The position numbers and the translations under genes are program-made. Shown here one piece after another: positions 29,316 to 37,709 of a stretch of 64,000 nt of DNA. How positions within the stretch are numbered: the stretch's first letter is position 1; the number at the start of each line of letters is the position of its first letter. The notes under the pieces were generated by a model, which worked only from the letters and a program-made list of their open reading frames with translations, made no database searches and was not told the DNA's origin. The DNA lies in assembly GCF_000020585.3 (NCBI RefSeq), contig NC_011138.3, positions 2,602,824 to 2,666,823 on the forward strand, in the 5' to 3' direction. Source of the stretch: Alteromonas mediterranea DE. Its GTDB lineage: Bacteria > Pseudomonadota > Gammaproteobacteria > Enterobacterales > Alteromonadaceae.

Positions 29316-30293
29316 ATGGATATTGCGCTCATTATCGCATCGCTACTCTTTATAATAGTCAGCTTTACCCCGTTACTTCCTTCTTCCCACTGGTTAGTTA
29401 GAGTGTGGGAATTTCCGCGTCTTCAAATTTCCGTTATTATAGGTTTCCTGCTTATATGCCACGTGGTTAATTGGCCTTCTACCAATATTCCTTTTTTCGT
29501 TAACGCACTCGCCGTAGGTGGCTTAACAATAAGCCTTGTTTACCAAATTATCTGGATTATTCCCTACACGCCGTTTTACAAGCGTGAAGTTACTAGAATA
29601 AAAAACGCGAAACCACAAGACACCCTCAGCGTGTTGTCTAGCAACGTGTATATGCCCAATAATGATTTTCGTAAACTTATTGAGCATGTTAGAAATAAGC
29701 AGCCTGATTTTTTGGTTACGCTAGAATCCAACGAGAAGTGGCAAAAAGGGATTAGCGAAATTGAATCGGAATACCCTTATCGAAAATTTTGTGCGTTAGA
29801 AAACCTCTATGGCATGCACTTATACAGTAAGATCCCTTTTGAAGAGGCCACATTGAACTTCTTGATTGAAGATGATGTACCGTCAATGAAAGTGAAAATA
29901 AAGCACAAAGGTAAAGATGCGTTACTCTATTTTCTTCATCCGAAACCGCCTAGCCCTACAGAAAATACTTACGCGAAGCCGCGGGACATTGAGTTAACGG
30001 TAGTGGGCGAAGAAATAGCTAAAACAGAAGGGCCGATAATTGTAGCGGGCGACCTTAACGACGTAGCCTGGTCTCCTACCACCCGTAAATTTAAAAAAAT
30101 TAGCGGGCTATTAGACCCAAGAGAGGGGCGTGGCTTTTATAATACATTCCACGCTAAGTACCCGTTAGTAAAATGGCCCCTTGACCATGTATTTCACTCT
30201 AGGCACTTTGCGCTCGTTCATATTGAAAAATTAGAGGGCATTGGCTCTGACCATTACCCTTTATACACGGAGCTCGCGTTTATTGAACAGTAA
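29316..30293 (+). CDS. Membrane-anchored endonuclease/exonuclease/phosphatase (EEP) family protein
   Basis: 325 residues. Three N-terminal hydrophobic helices (about 3-21, 36-55, 60-85) anchor an EEP/DNase I-like domain (about 105-322). Seen: LSSNVYM (first metal-site Asn), TLESNEKW (metal-binding Glu), GDLNDVAWS (catalytic Asp/Asn), PLDHVF, and the C-terminal GSDHYPL (catalytic Asp-His). Family members hydrolyse phosphodiesters in DNA, RNA, lipids or inositol phosphates; the substrate here is unknown. The catalytic set is complete, so it should be active. Confidence 0.83.
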   Translation: MDIALIIASLLFIIVSFTPLLPSSHWLVRVWEFPRLQISVIIGFLLICHVVNWPSTNIPFFVNALAVGGLTISLVYQIIWIIPYTPFYKREVTRIKNAKPQDTLSVLSSNVYMPNNDFRKLIEHVRNKQPDFLVTLESNEKWQKGISEIESEYPYRKFCALENLYGMHLYSKIPFEEATLNFLIEDDVPSMKVKIKHKGKDALLYFLHPKPPSPTENTYAKPRDIELTVVGEEIAKTEGPIIVAGDLNDVAWSPTTRKFKKISGLLDPREGRGFYNTFHAKYPLVKWPLDHVFHSRHFALVHIEKLEGIGSDHYPLYTELAFIEQ

Positions 30294-30326
30294 ACCTATA
30301 AGCGCGAACCAAACTATTGTTTGTTT

Positions 30327-30875
30327 TTAGTGAGAGCCTCTGTGTTCTACACACCACATTAGGCTTTCGCATGCGTCCTCGCGCCTTTTAAAATGCGCTA
30401 AGCCGATAAGCTTCCCTTCTCTGGGCCAAACAGCTTGGTCTAGTACCCTTTGCTCTTCCTCTGACAGCTGGTCAGTGTCTAAAACAATCTCTATTGCTTT
30501 CTTGTTTGGCTTGATAAGCGTTGGATTCGCCGCCTTAACAAGCGAAGACTTCACACAAATATACTCGCGCTTAACCGGATCGCATACCACGCCAATCAAG
30601 TCGTCATCGCAAATAATAGCTGGCCACCCCTCTGATATCCGGCTTTGACCGAACATAATAAGCGTGAAAGCAACGAGCACAAAAAGCGTTAGGCCGATAA
30701 ATTGCGTACTTAAATCTGGCGCCACACTAATGATGACGCCGACAACAGCGGCAAAAAATATCCAACCACCAAACACCCGACGCATTGCGTTAGGAGAAAT
30801 ACCCGATATGACATCCACGACTTTAAGCGATTGCTTGTCGTACTGCCTTATAATTACAGACGATTGTGATTCCAC
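30327..30875 (-). CDS. Two-helix membrane protein, unknown function
   Basis: 182 residues, not recognised. Seen: a short cytoplasmic N-terminus, two closely spaced transmembrane helices (about 36-53 and 58-76), then a soluble domain of about 100 residues with scattered cysteines (ICDDDLIGVVCDP) and no known motif. Ends 33 nt from the convergent EEP gene; no strong terminator lies between them. Confidence 0.55.
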   Translation of the reverse strand: MESQSSVIIRQYDKQSLKVVDVISGISPNAMRRVFGGWIFFAAVVGVIISVAPDLSTQFIGLTLFVLVAFTLIMFGQSRISEGWPAIICDDDLIGVVCDPVKREYICVKSSLVKAANPTLIKPNKKAIEIVLDTDQLSEEEQRVLDQAVWPREGKLIGLAHFKRREDACESLMWCVEHRGSH

Positions 30876-31308
30876 AGCCTTTGTCCACCGAAGAAAAAGA
30901 AATACCTAAATTAATACGTTACAAGTAAGGCTGAAGATTTACCTACACTCAGACCGAACAACTCTTAGAAAAGAAACCCAAGTTTTTCGATAAACAACGT
31001 GTTTAATGATACATGTAGGGACATTTAAATTGTTGAATTGTAATGCTTAAACCTACTATCAAAGCATAGCAAAATAAGAGGCTGGGGCAAAGCTATTGCG
31101 TTTGCTTTGTAAATTTTTCTCCTTCTTTGCACCTATTGCTCGCTTGCGCGAGTAACCAATAGCGAAATTGCCACAAAAAAGAAAAATAAATCATAACTTT
31201 CAACAACTTAAACATTGGGAACGCACCTTGCTTACTACGAAAGTATAACGTGCAAGGTGCACCGTTGAAGCTAATAAGCATTCACAGGGTTATCAAAGGA
31301 GGTTGAGT
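30876..31308. other. Intergenic region upstream of the GT/GntA-like/DUF1989 operon
   Basis: About 430 bp without a supportable gene. Contains the inverted repeat at 31223-31260 close to the operon start. Confidence 0.45.
31223..31260. repeat. 9-bp inverted repeat before the glycosyltransferase operon
   Basis: GCACCTTGC and GCAAGGTGC separated by 20 bp, ending about 48 nt before the glycosyltransferase ATG. Could be a regulator site with widely spaced half-sites, or a leader hairpin. Confidence 0.45.
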
Positions 31309-32292
31309 ATGCGTTCGCCAGTAAGTGCAGTAACTATTGTTAAAAGTAGAACCGAAAAACTTTGCAATTTAATTTCGCAACTGGAGCAGTGCTCTCCAAC
31401 GCCTGACGAGCTTGTACTCGTTTGGATGGCCCCACCGTCAGACCTTTCGCTGATTAAAAGCGATAAATTCGACATCGTGCACAAGTTTACAACGCAAGGC
31501 GAATTACCCATTGCGAAAGCGCGAAACAAAGGTATGCAAGCAGCTAAACATGCAAACCTCGCATATTTAAACGTTGATGCCGTGATTTCGCCATCACTAT
31601 TTAGAGATGGTTTGCTGGCTTTAAAGGACAACTCAGTAGTTTTTACTTCAGTAGTCTTTTTACCCAGTGAACGCTGCAATAAGACTTATTCAGACATTTC
31701 AAAAAATGAACAGCAAATTGGTTATCTAGCGAGTAACGATGAAACGTTGCCGGAAGATGATAACAACGAAATACCTTCGAGAGAAAAGGAAAACCATCAT
31801 GGAAAGTTTAGTGACGATAGTATTTGTTCTACAGTGTTTTTTATTCGTAAGGCAGACTTTCAGAAAACCGGCGGCTTCGATGAAGGCTACGCGGGTTTCG
31901 GACTAAACGACGAAGACTTTTTTACCAATTGTCGAGCGTTAGGATATTCACTCGAGCAATTACCTACCCGCACGTTTGCGCCGCAGCGCCCTAACTATCA
32001 ATGTCCGGTAAATCATTTGTTGGACTTTGTGCATAACGCCCAGCGTTTTTATTCGAAATGGGGCTTTTACCCTTGCGAAAATGTGCTTAATGCCTATGCA
32101 GAAGAAGGCTATATCAACGCAGACTTTAAAGCGAATGGTGTGAAGATAGTTCAGCTTCCTGAACATGAAGACGAGGCGGCTATAACCCCCTCTGTAGATA
32201 CTTTAAGCCCTAGTTCTAACGCTAATACAGTCGCATTCACCTCTTTTCATTCGCCGGCTAAAAACCAAGAGGTTTTAAGCACAACGGCTTGA
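31309..32292 (+). CDS. GT-A fold glycosyltransferase (GT2-like with galactosyltransferase-type C-terminal motif)
   Basis: 327 residues, no signal or membrane helix. Seen: N-terminal nucleotide-sugar region (AVTIVKSRTEKLCNLISQLEQ), IAKARNKGMQAAKHANLAYLNVDAVIS with an acidic metal-site-like NVDA, and GGFDEGYAGFGLNDEDFFTNCRALG, the acidic acceptor-site motif of the galactosyltransferase C-terminal family. Residues 147-170 form a polar insert. AAAGGAGG is 6-7 nt before ATG 31309, which decides the start; the TTG at 31303 lies against the RBS. First gene of a three-gene operon; acceptor unknown. Confidence 0.78.
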   Translation: MRSPVSAVTIVKSRTEKLCNLISQLEQCSPTPDELVLVWMAPPSDLSLIKSDKFDIVHKFTTQGELPIAKARNKGMQAAKHANLAYLNVDAVISPSLFRDGLLALKDNSVVFTSVVFLPSERCNKTYSDISKNEQQIGYLASNDETLPEDDNNEIPSREKENHHGKFSDDSICSTVFFIRKADFQKTGGFDEGYAGFGLNDEDFFTNCRALGYSLEQLPTRTFAPQRPNYQCPVNHLLDFVHNAQRFYSKWGFYPCENVLNAYAEEGYINADFKANGVKIVQLPEHEDEAAITPSVDTLSPSSNANTVAFTSFHSPAKNQEVLSTTA

Positions 32293-32315
32293 ACACGTAG
32301 GAAAGGAGATATGGA

Positions 32316-32990
32316 ATGTCTATAGTAAAGCCGGACTTAGAAGCCCGTTTTCTCTCCTTCGTGGAGGACGATGAGTTTCCCTGCGTAGGGGCTAAAAGCG
32401 CGCTTACTAAGCAACAAATTCATATAAATCAGTATGATGATTTTCGCTGTGATTCCAACGAAACTGACATTTTGGCGTCCATCCACAAATTCGTAGAAAC
32501 GTTTACGTTAAAGCGCGATATGTACTCTTCACTTGTTGTTACCTTTGAGCAGCCTGATACGATTAGCGAGAGCGAATTTGATAAAGTGCTCTGGGAAAAA
32601 CTACAACGCCTGCATGAAGTGGATGCCTGTTTAAAGTCTTGGGATAGTAAAGTTTCCAGCGATCCACACAGTGCGCAATTTAGTTTAAGTTTAGGCGGAA
32701 AAGGTTTTTTCGTTATCGGCTTACACCCAAATGCGTCGCGTAAAAGTCGACGCTTTTCCAACCCCGCTATTGTATTTAACTTACACGAACAGTTTGAGCT
32801 ATTGCGAGATCAAAAGCGCTTTGAAGCATTCAGAGATCATATTAGAAAGCGCGACGTCGCCTATTGCGGCAGTAAAAACACGTTGTTAGCAAACCACGGC
32901 GATAGCTCAGAAGTTTACCAGTACAGTGGAAAGAAACATTCAGAAAATTGGGAATGCCCGTTTAAACAGGTAAAACATCAATCTTCATAA
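32316..32990 (+). CDS. YqcI/YcgG family protein, GntA-like heme-dependent N-hydroxylase
   Basis: 224 residues. Family features: FPCVGAKSAL (21-30), FFVIGLHPNASRKSRRF (131-147), AIVFNLHEQFE (151-161), and the C-terminal run with YQYSGKK (201-207) and ENWECPF (210-216). These match the YqcI/YcgG family branch that holds GntA, which N-hydroxylates a guanidino group in guanitoxin biosynthesis using heme. H137 and H157 are candidate heme ligands (inference). No other guanitoxin gene is visible, so the substrate is likely different. AAAGGAG precedes the ATG; 23 nt after the glycosyltransferase and 17 nt before the DUF1989 gene. Confidence 0.75.
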   Translation: MSIVKPDLEARFLSFVEDDEFPCVGAKSALTKQQIHINQYDDFRCDSNETDILASIHKFVETFTLKRDMYSSLVVTFEQPDTISESEFDKVLWEKLQRLHEVDACLKSWDSKVSSDPHSAQFSLSLGGKGFFVIGLHPNASRKSRRFSNPAIVFNLHEQFELLRDQKRFEAFRDHIRKRDVAYCGSKNTLLANHGDSSEVYQYSGKKHSENWECPFKQVKHQSS

Positions 32991-33007
32991 AGACAAAAAG
33001 GTCCAGT

Positions 33008-33601
33008 ATGAGACAAACAATTCAGCCAAGAAGCGGCACAGCATTTACGATTAAAAAAGGCGAACTGCTGAAAGTAATCGACCCAGAAGGGGAACAAGTG
33101 GCCGACCTTTATGCATTTAATGAGCATGACAAAGAAGAGTTTATTTCTTCGGGTCGAAGCCTAGATTACAACGAAAGTATTCAATTTAAAAAAAGCAGCA
33201 AACTTTATTCGAATCGAAGTAATGTGATGTTTGAAATTGTAGAGGACACGGTAGAGGACCACGATTTCCTTTTAACCCCTTGCAGCGTTGACACGTTCAA
33301 ACACTTTTACCCAGATGAAGCACCTGTGCCAGGCTGTCACGGTAACCTCGTTGCAGCGTTCTCAGAGTTCGATATTCCTGAACATCATGTGTGTACTACC
33401 TTCAATACGTTTATGAATGTAGAGGTAGACAGTGCAGGGAAAATTGCCGTGTTACCACCGAAAAGTAAAGCTGGCGACTATACCGTATTTGAAGCGAAAA
33501 TGGATATGATTGTAGGTCTTACCGCATGCTCAGCCGGTGAATCGAACAACTTCAGGTATAAGCCTATCCAATTTGAAATTTTGCCCGCGAACACACTTTA
33601 G
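33008..33601 (+). CDS. DUF1989 (urea carboxylase-associated) family protein
   Basis: 197 residues. Family features: GEQVADLYAFN (28-38), KLYSNRSNVMFEIVEDTVEDHDFLLTPC (65-92), PGCHGNLVAAFSEFDI (109-123), NTFMNVEVDSAGKIAVLPPKSKAGDYTVFEAKMDMIVGLTACSAGE. Cysteines C92, C110, C129 and C174 are placed as in DUF1989, whose characterised members include carboxyguanidine deiminases (CgdA/CgdB) that accompany urea/guanidine carboxylase. No carboxylase gene is nearby. Last gene of the operon with GT and GntA-like genes; a guanidino or amidine substrate is plausible but inferred. Confidence 0.78.
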   Translation: MRQTIQPRSGTAFTIKKGELLKVIDPEGEQVADLYAFNEHDKEEFISSGRSLDYNESIQFKKSSKLYSNRSNVMFEIVEDTVEDHDFLLTPCSVDTFKHFYPDEAPVPGCHGNLVAAFSEFDIPEHHVCTTFNTFMNVEVDSAGKIAVLPPKSKAGDYTVFEAKMDMIVGLTACSAGESNNFRYKPIQFEILPANTL

Positions 33602-33638
33602 TTCACGAGCAAACGCTCATTTTCAGACTGAACTTTAA

Positions 33639-33666
33639 GCGCTATCGCGTTTCTGCGATAGCGCTA
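33639..33666. repeat. Stem-loop across the convergent gene ends
   Basis: AGCGCTATCGC / GCGATAGCGCT, 11-bp stem with a 6-nt loop, covering the stop codon of the leftward di-heme lipoprotein gene. No T run; may protect or separate the two transcripts. Confidence 0.5.
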
Positions 33667-35384
33667 GGCGCTTCAGCTTGCCAGTTAAGGCGCATATCCC
33701 ACTTAAAACGGTGTTCAGGCTTAAGCGGGGGCTGCTCTGCATCTATCGTGCTGAGTACATTCGTCGCTTCAGTGAGCGTTGCGTCACGACCAAACAAATA
33801 GCTTTGCTCTTTCACGATAGTTAAATAGGCTTTATTAAGCGCATAAGCGCGCTCTGGTGAAGGCGTAATGATGTCGTACACTGATTTGGCACGCTGTACT
33901 TCTTCGACTTTCACCATGCCTTTTTCATCAAACCATTTAGCAAGCATCTCGCCGTTTTGACGGAATTCATCACCACCACCGACCCGCTCCATATACGTCA
34001 AAAACTCACCTTTTTCTTCATTGATATTCGGCACGTCTTCAATTTCTTTAAGGTTAATGTAACCCCACCCTGCTTGGCCTGGTACTTTTCGAGCAAAGGA
34101 GAAAGTTTGATCGAAGGTAGAGCCCACAGTCTTGTGACAGCCATTACAAAACGCGAGTTCTTGGTCGTGTTGGGCCCGAAGCTCGCCCTGTTCGTTTTCG
34201 ATGAAACCATTGATGGTCCAGCCAAAGCCATTATCAATACCTTTTTCACCTAAATAACGGGTTTGAGGCAGCTTCTCAAAGTGCTTATCTTTTGCCTCAG
34301 CATAATAGGCAGAAGCGAGGCTCTCACGGCTTCTAAACATGTGCTTTTTCATGTAGCGTACTTCTTTCATACGCGGTGCATTGTATATAGTGCCATCTTC
34401 ATCGACACCGATATAGCGCACGGTATGTAAGAATTCTGTGCCTTCAGGGTAAAGCATATGGGCGAGCGGAACTGCTTTTGCATCGCCAACATAATGAGAG
34501 GAACGGGCAATTTCAGTCACTGATTTTGTGAGCTTACCGTCTTGGTTTACGTCAATGTTCAGTACTAATTCATTGACCGGCGCTACAGTTAATGTATCAA
34601 GCTCTTTAAGCGCCATTTCAACCAAGCTTAGGTTCAATGTATAGATAGCCTTGTTGTACTCCCCATTTAGCGTTTGAAAGTCATCAGGAAGCCTGATCAT
34701 GGCGTCGCCTGTCGAACCATTAGTCGGCCAAAACGTACTTGGAAAAGGCTTGTAATTGTAAGACACCCACCCGCTTCCATCTTTCGCGAAGCCGTCTTTA
34801 TCAAACGCGTTGTCAGCAGAACTGAGGTTTTCAATGCGCATATAATCAGGCATGACATCTTTTTCTAACGACGCCGTATAATTATCTTCTTTTACATATT
34901 TTTTGATCGTTGCGTCGTCAATACCCCCTATAAGCGACGTACGGTCAATAAACAGGTTCTTCCAGCTATTCGTTAACCCCACATCGGAAAATTCATAGTT
35001 GCCTTGTAGCGTACCATCACCCATTTGATTAGGGCGCTTCTCTATCGAATCGTAACTTTGGTGGCACGCATAGCACGGGTTGTTAACCCCGTCGGTCTTG
35101 GTATAGCACTGGGGAGGGATCACAGATTCAGGGTTATACACTTCATTATGCTCAATATACGCAAGAGCGGGAATATCGTCCCCTTCTCGGTATGGGTAGG
35201 AATGTGCGCTATCGGCATCTGTTTGAGCCGATGAAGGCCCGTCTCCATTGGCAGAGTAAGTACTTGCGCTTACTCCGGTATTTGATTGATTGCTTAAATC
35301 AGCACTTGTGCTTTCAGTGCATCCTGCACTGATAAGTAGTGAAAGCAGAATGCCTGCACCTGGAATTATTTTTAGTATTTTCAT
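33642..35384 (-). CDS. Di-heme c-type cytochrome lipoprotein, unknown function
   Basis: 580 residues. Lipobox LISAGC near residue 22, then a Ser/Thr-rich linker. Two CxxCH heme-binding motifs are present, CYACH (104-108) and CNGCH (413-417). They are about 300 residues apart with no further cytochrome fold signature recognised. It should be exported and heme-loaded by the Ccm system. The adjacent upstream gene encodes a DUF839/PhoX-type lipoprotein, suggesting a shared envelope role, but a terminator separates them. I chose ATG 35384; a GTG at 35393 is in frame and neither has a clear RBS. Confidence 0.75.
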   Translation of the reverse strand: MKILKIIPGAGILLSLLISAGCTESTSADLSNQSNTGVSASTYSANGDGPSSAQTDADSAHSYPYREGDDIPALAYIEHNEVYNPESVIPPQCYTKTDGVNNPCYACHQSYDSIEKRPNQMGDGTLQGNYEFSDVGLTNSWKNLFIDRTSLIGGIDDATIKKYVKEDNYTASLEKDVMPDYMRIENLSSADNAFDKDGFAKDGSGWVSYNYKPFPSTFWPTNGSTGDAMIRLPDDFQTLNGEYNKAIYTLNLSLVEMALKELDTLTVAPVNELVLNIDVNQDGKLTKSVTEIARSSHYVGDAKAVPLAHMLYPEGTEFLHTVRYIGVDEDGTIYNAPRMKEVRYMKKHMFRSRESLASAYYAEAKDKHFEKLPQTRYLGEKGIDNGFGWTINGFIENEQGELRAQHDQELAFCNGCHKTVGSTFDQTFSFARKVPGQAGWGYINLKEIEDVPNINEEKGEFLTYMERVGGGDEFRQNGEMLAKWFDEKGMVKVEEVQRAKSVYDIITPSPERAYALNKAYLTIVKEQSYLFGRDATLTEATNVLSTIDAEQPPLKPEHRFKWDMRLNWQAEAPSAIAETR

Positions 35385-35398
35385 AATCGTCACAACGG

Positions 35399-35424
35399 AA
35401 AAAAGCCGGGCGCGTAAACACCCG
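35399..35424 (-). terminator. Terminator after the DUF839 gene
   Basis: On the minus strand GCCGGG / CCCGGC with a 10-nt loop followed by TTTTTT, just past the DUF839 stop and before the di-heme lipoprotein gene. Confidence 0.75.
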
Positions 35425-35449
35425 GCGTATTTTAAATTAAAAAGAAAAC

Positions 35450-37324
35450 TTACTTATCTGCTGGTTCATACATCCACAGCGTGTTGTTTTCTTGGAAACC
35501 GTCTTCACCGATAAGAATACGGCCGTCGTTCATGACTACAACGTTATCTGGTTGAGAAAGCTGCTCAACGTCACAACGCTCTGCACCAGTTAGGCTTGAG
35601 CGGTACGTACCGCCCATTACAACAGGTTCAATACGCGTAATGTTATAGCCTGCTTCAAGCTTAGCGCGGTATACACCACCGCAGTCTTTTACCCGGGCAG
35701 ATAGCTGCATGTCGCCTTCACCGTCAACCATCGTGTTGTCGATATCTGCTATACCGATATATAGGTAAGCATTTTCCACGACTTCACCTTCAATGGTATC
35801 AACACCTTCAACCGCTTCTTTTGCGCGCTTCTGGTTAATAGAGATACCTTCAAGCTTTCTCCACTCTGCCGTTGCGCCTTTAAGTCGCGCTGCGGCGCGG
35901 CTTTCAAGGAAAGCGACACGGTTATCCATTGGTTCTCCCGCGGTTACGCTTGAACCACCTTCTTCTACTGTGGGGTAAGTCGCATCGCCGTCTGCCCATG
36001 CTTGAACGTCAGCCATGGTGATATAAGAGCTTTGGCCATCCACGTAGTCGTCCGTTCCAATACCGTTGTATTCGTCAATCCACGCGCGAATTGTCATATT
36101 ATCGCCACTTGCCAATTCAACCCACTCAACAGCGAAGCCCGTTGTCGCTGGGTCGTTTTGACCCGCATCTTGGGTAAGTTTGGCGCCGTAAAGCGTACCA
36201 GCTGATAAGTCTTCTGCTGTGTCTGCTACAAATTTGAACAGCACGCCGCCGGTATCATCTTGTGAAAGATAAACCGTTTTTCCATCGGGCATCACCGTTG
36301 AGTTTTCATGCTCGTAGCGACCCATGGCAAAATGCTTAACAATTACTGGCTCGTCGGCAAGCGGATCGGTCACCTCTGCGATATAACCGTAGTTGTATGG
36401 GTTTGGCGCATCAGGCGCGGTCATCTGCCACATACGACCTAAGCGAGCGTCAGTTGATACCGCTTCAGGGTTGTTCCAGCTAGGTGATGTGGTTGAATCT
36501 ACAGAAGAGTTAACGACCCACTCCTCCGAGGTAAGTGGCGTGCCCCAAGGCGACATAGAACCAAAGCAGTTTGCCGCAGTGCCCCATACTGGCGAAAAGT
36601 CTAGCATCATAGCTTCTGTAACTTCCCACATGCCAAATTCATCTTTTTCTACCTTCATGCGGCTCATGCCACCGGGAAGCTCTTCCCAGTTAGAAAAAAG
36701 GTAACCCTCACCTTCTGCTGTTGAAATGAAGCCATTGAAGTCTGGCATATCGTTTTCAAGCACTAACTCTTCGCCATCAAGGGTGTAGATGTGGCCAAGG
36801 CCTTCAGGTAAATCTGTACCAAAAGTGTCGCCTGTTTGGCCGAGTACCTGGTATTGACCAATGGCAGAAACCACCAACTCTTTTTCTTCGTCAGAGCTAG
36901 GTACTGGAGAGTTGGGTAAAGTAACGGGTAAATTGTTGAAATTTGCGCCTGCTAACACTCCTACCGTACCCGTGTTGATTGGCATTTCGTTTACACTTGT
37001 TGTTGCCGCATTCGTGCCCGACGGGTGCTGTACGTTAAAAAACAAATCGCCTTCGTCAGTGAGAAAAATACCCGTTACTTCTGCGCCAAGGGGCACCGTA
37101 GCAATACGGGTAAGCGTTCCCGCAGTATCGCCTTCTGGGCCTTGTTCGCCTACTGGACCTTGTTCGCCTACTGGGCCTTGCTCACCTACTGGGCCTTGAG
37201 CGCCTTGTGCGCCGTCTTCACCGTCTTCACCGTCATCACCTTCTAGTGAACAGGCTGATATACCTACTGTTACCGCTAATGCAATCGCTGAATACTTAAT
37301 CCCACGAAGAGTTTCGCTTTTCAT
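35450..37324 (-). CDS. DUF839 (PhoX-type phosphatase family) lipoprotein with collagen-like linker
   Basis: 624 residues. Signal peptide with lipobox GISAC (C25). Residues 29-66 are a run of Gly-X-Y triplets including three GPVGEQ units, then a long domain with DUF839 features: GRYEHENSTVMPDGKTVYLSQDDTGGVLFKFVAD, and NVVVMNDGRILIGEDGF near the C-terminus. DUF839 contains the calcium/iron-dependent alkaline phosphatase PhoX, but this divergent member could be a non-enzymatic beta-propeller. PhoX is usually Tat-exported; here a lipoprotein signal without a twin arginine is seen. A Pho-box-like array lies about 95-130 bp upstream. Confidence 0.78.
   Translation of the reverse strand: MKSETLRGIKYSAIALAVTVGISACSLEGDDGEDGEDGAQGAQGPVGEQGPVGEQGPVGEQGPEGDTAGTLTRIATVPLGAEVTGIFLTDEGDLFFNVQHPSGTNAATTSVNEMPINTGTVGVLAGANFNNLPVTLPNSPVPSSDEEKELVVSAIGQYQVLGQTGDTFGTDLPEGLGHIYTLDGEELVLENDMPDFNGFISTAEGEGYLFSNWEELPGGMSRMKVEKDEFGMWEVTEAMMLDFSPVWGTAANCFGSMSPWGTPLTSEEWVVNSSVDSTTSPSWNNPEAVSTDARLGRMWQMTAPDAPNPYNYGYIAEVTDPLADEPVIVKHFAMGRYEHENSTVMPDGKTVYLSQDDTGGVLFKFVADTAEDLSAGTLYGAKLTQDAGQNDPATTGFAVEWVELASGDNMTIRAWIDEYNGIGTDDYVDGQSSYITMADVQAWADGDATYPTVEEGGSSVTAGEPMDNRVAFLESRAAARLKGATAEWRKLEGISINQKRAKEAVEGVDTIEGEVVENAYLYIGIADIDNTMVDGEGDMQLSARVKDCGGVYRAKLEAGYNITRIEPVVMGGTYRSSLTGAERCDVEQLSQPDNVVVMNDGRILIGEDGFQENNTLWMYEPADK
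37142..37195 (-). repeat. 18-bp tandem repeat encoding collagen-like GPVGEQ units
   Basis: Three nearly identical 18-bp units inside the DUF839 lipoprotein gene (residues 44-61). Such in-frame repeats can vary in copy number by slippage and change the length of the linker between lipid anchor and domain. Confidence 0.8.
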
Positions 37325-37416
37325 TATGGTTCCTTGCTTATATTTGTTTTCTATTTTGAGTGGAGGAAAGCAGAAGACTTACCTCTGTAAACGGTCTTAG
37401 CGGCCAAAAGTGTGGA

Positions 37417-37452
37417 TGACATTTGTGACACTTCAGTGACATAGTCTTGACA
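37417..37452 (-). promoter_or_regulatory. Pho-box-like array upstream of the DUF839 gene
   Basis: Read on the minus strand, TGTCA occurs four times; three copies are spaced exactly 11 bp (37452, 37441, 37430) and a fourth follows 9 bp later (37421). PhoB boxes are 11-bp direct repeats of CTGTCAT-like units. It lies about 95-130 bp before the gene start. Confidence 0.65.
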
Positions 37453-37537
37453 CGAAAATGACGATTTGTTGACAACCCGATAGAAAAATAGAAAAACGTG
37501 AAGAAAAATGCCTTTGCAGCCAGCGAGGTTACTGAGG

Positions 37538-37559
37538 TTATTGAATAGACATTCAATAA
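37538..37559. repeat. 9-bp palindrome in the gap before the hybrid kinase gene
   Basis: TTATTGAAT and ATTCAATAA around AGAC, perfect arms, in the 385-bp gap shared by the DUF839 and kinase promoters. Candidate regulator site; no T run for termination. Confidence 0.45.
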
Positions 37560-37709
37560 AGCTGAACCATTCGGTCAGTTTGTGAATTTTTTATTGCTAC
37601 CCACGATATTGGAGTTAAAAGGGGAACCTTTTATTTAGTTTAGTAGTTACATTGCGTAACTACTTGGTATCTATTATCTTTTAGTTACCACTGCGCCAAA
37701 CTTACTTTT

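Noticed and set aside
31093..31281. 62-codon minus-strand open frame before the glycosyltransferase operon
   Set aside because: No recognisable motif or Shine-Dalgarno, and it overlaps the inverted repeat and the expected promoter of the operon.
31309..33601. Calling the operon guanitoxin biosynthesis
   Set aside because: Only a GntA-like gene is present; none of the other guanitoxin genes is visible nearby.
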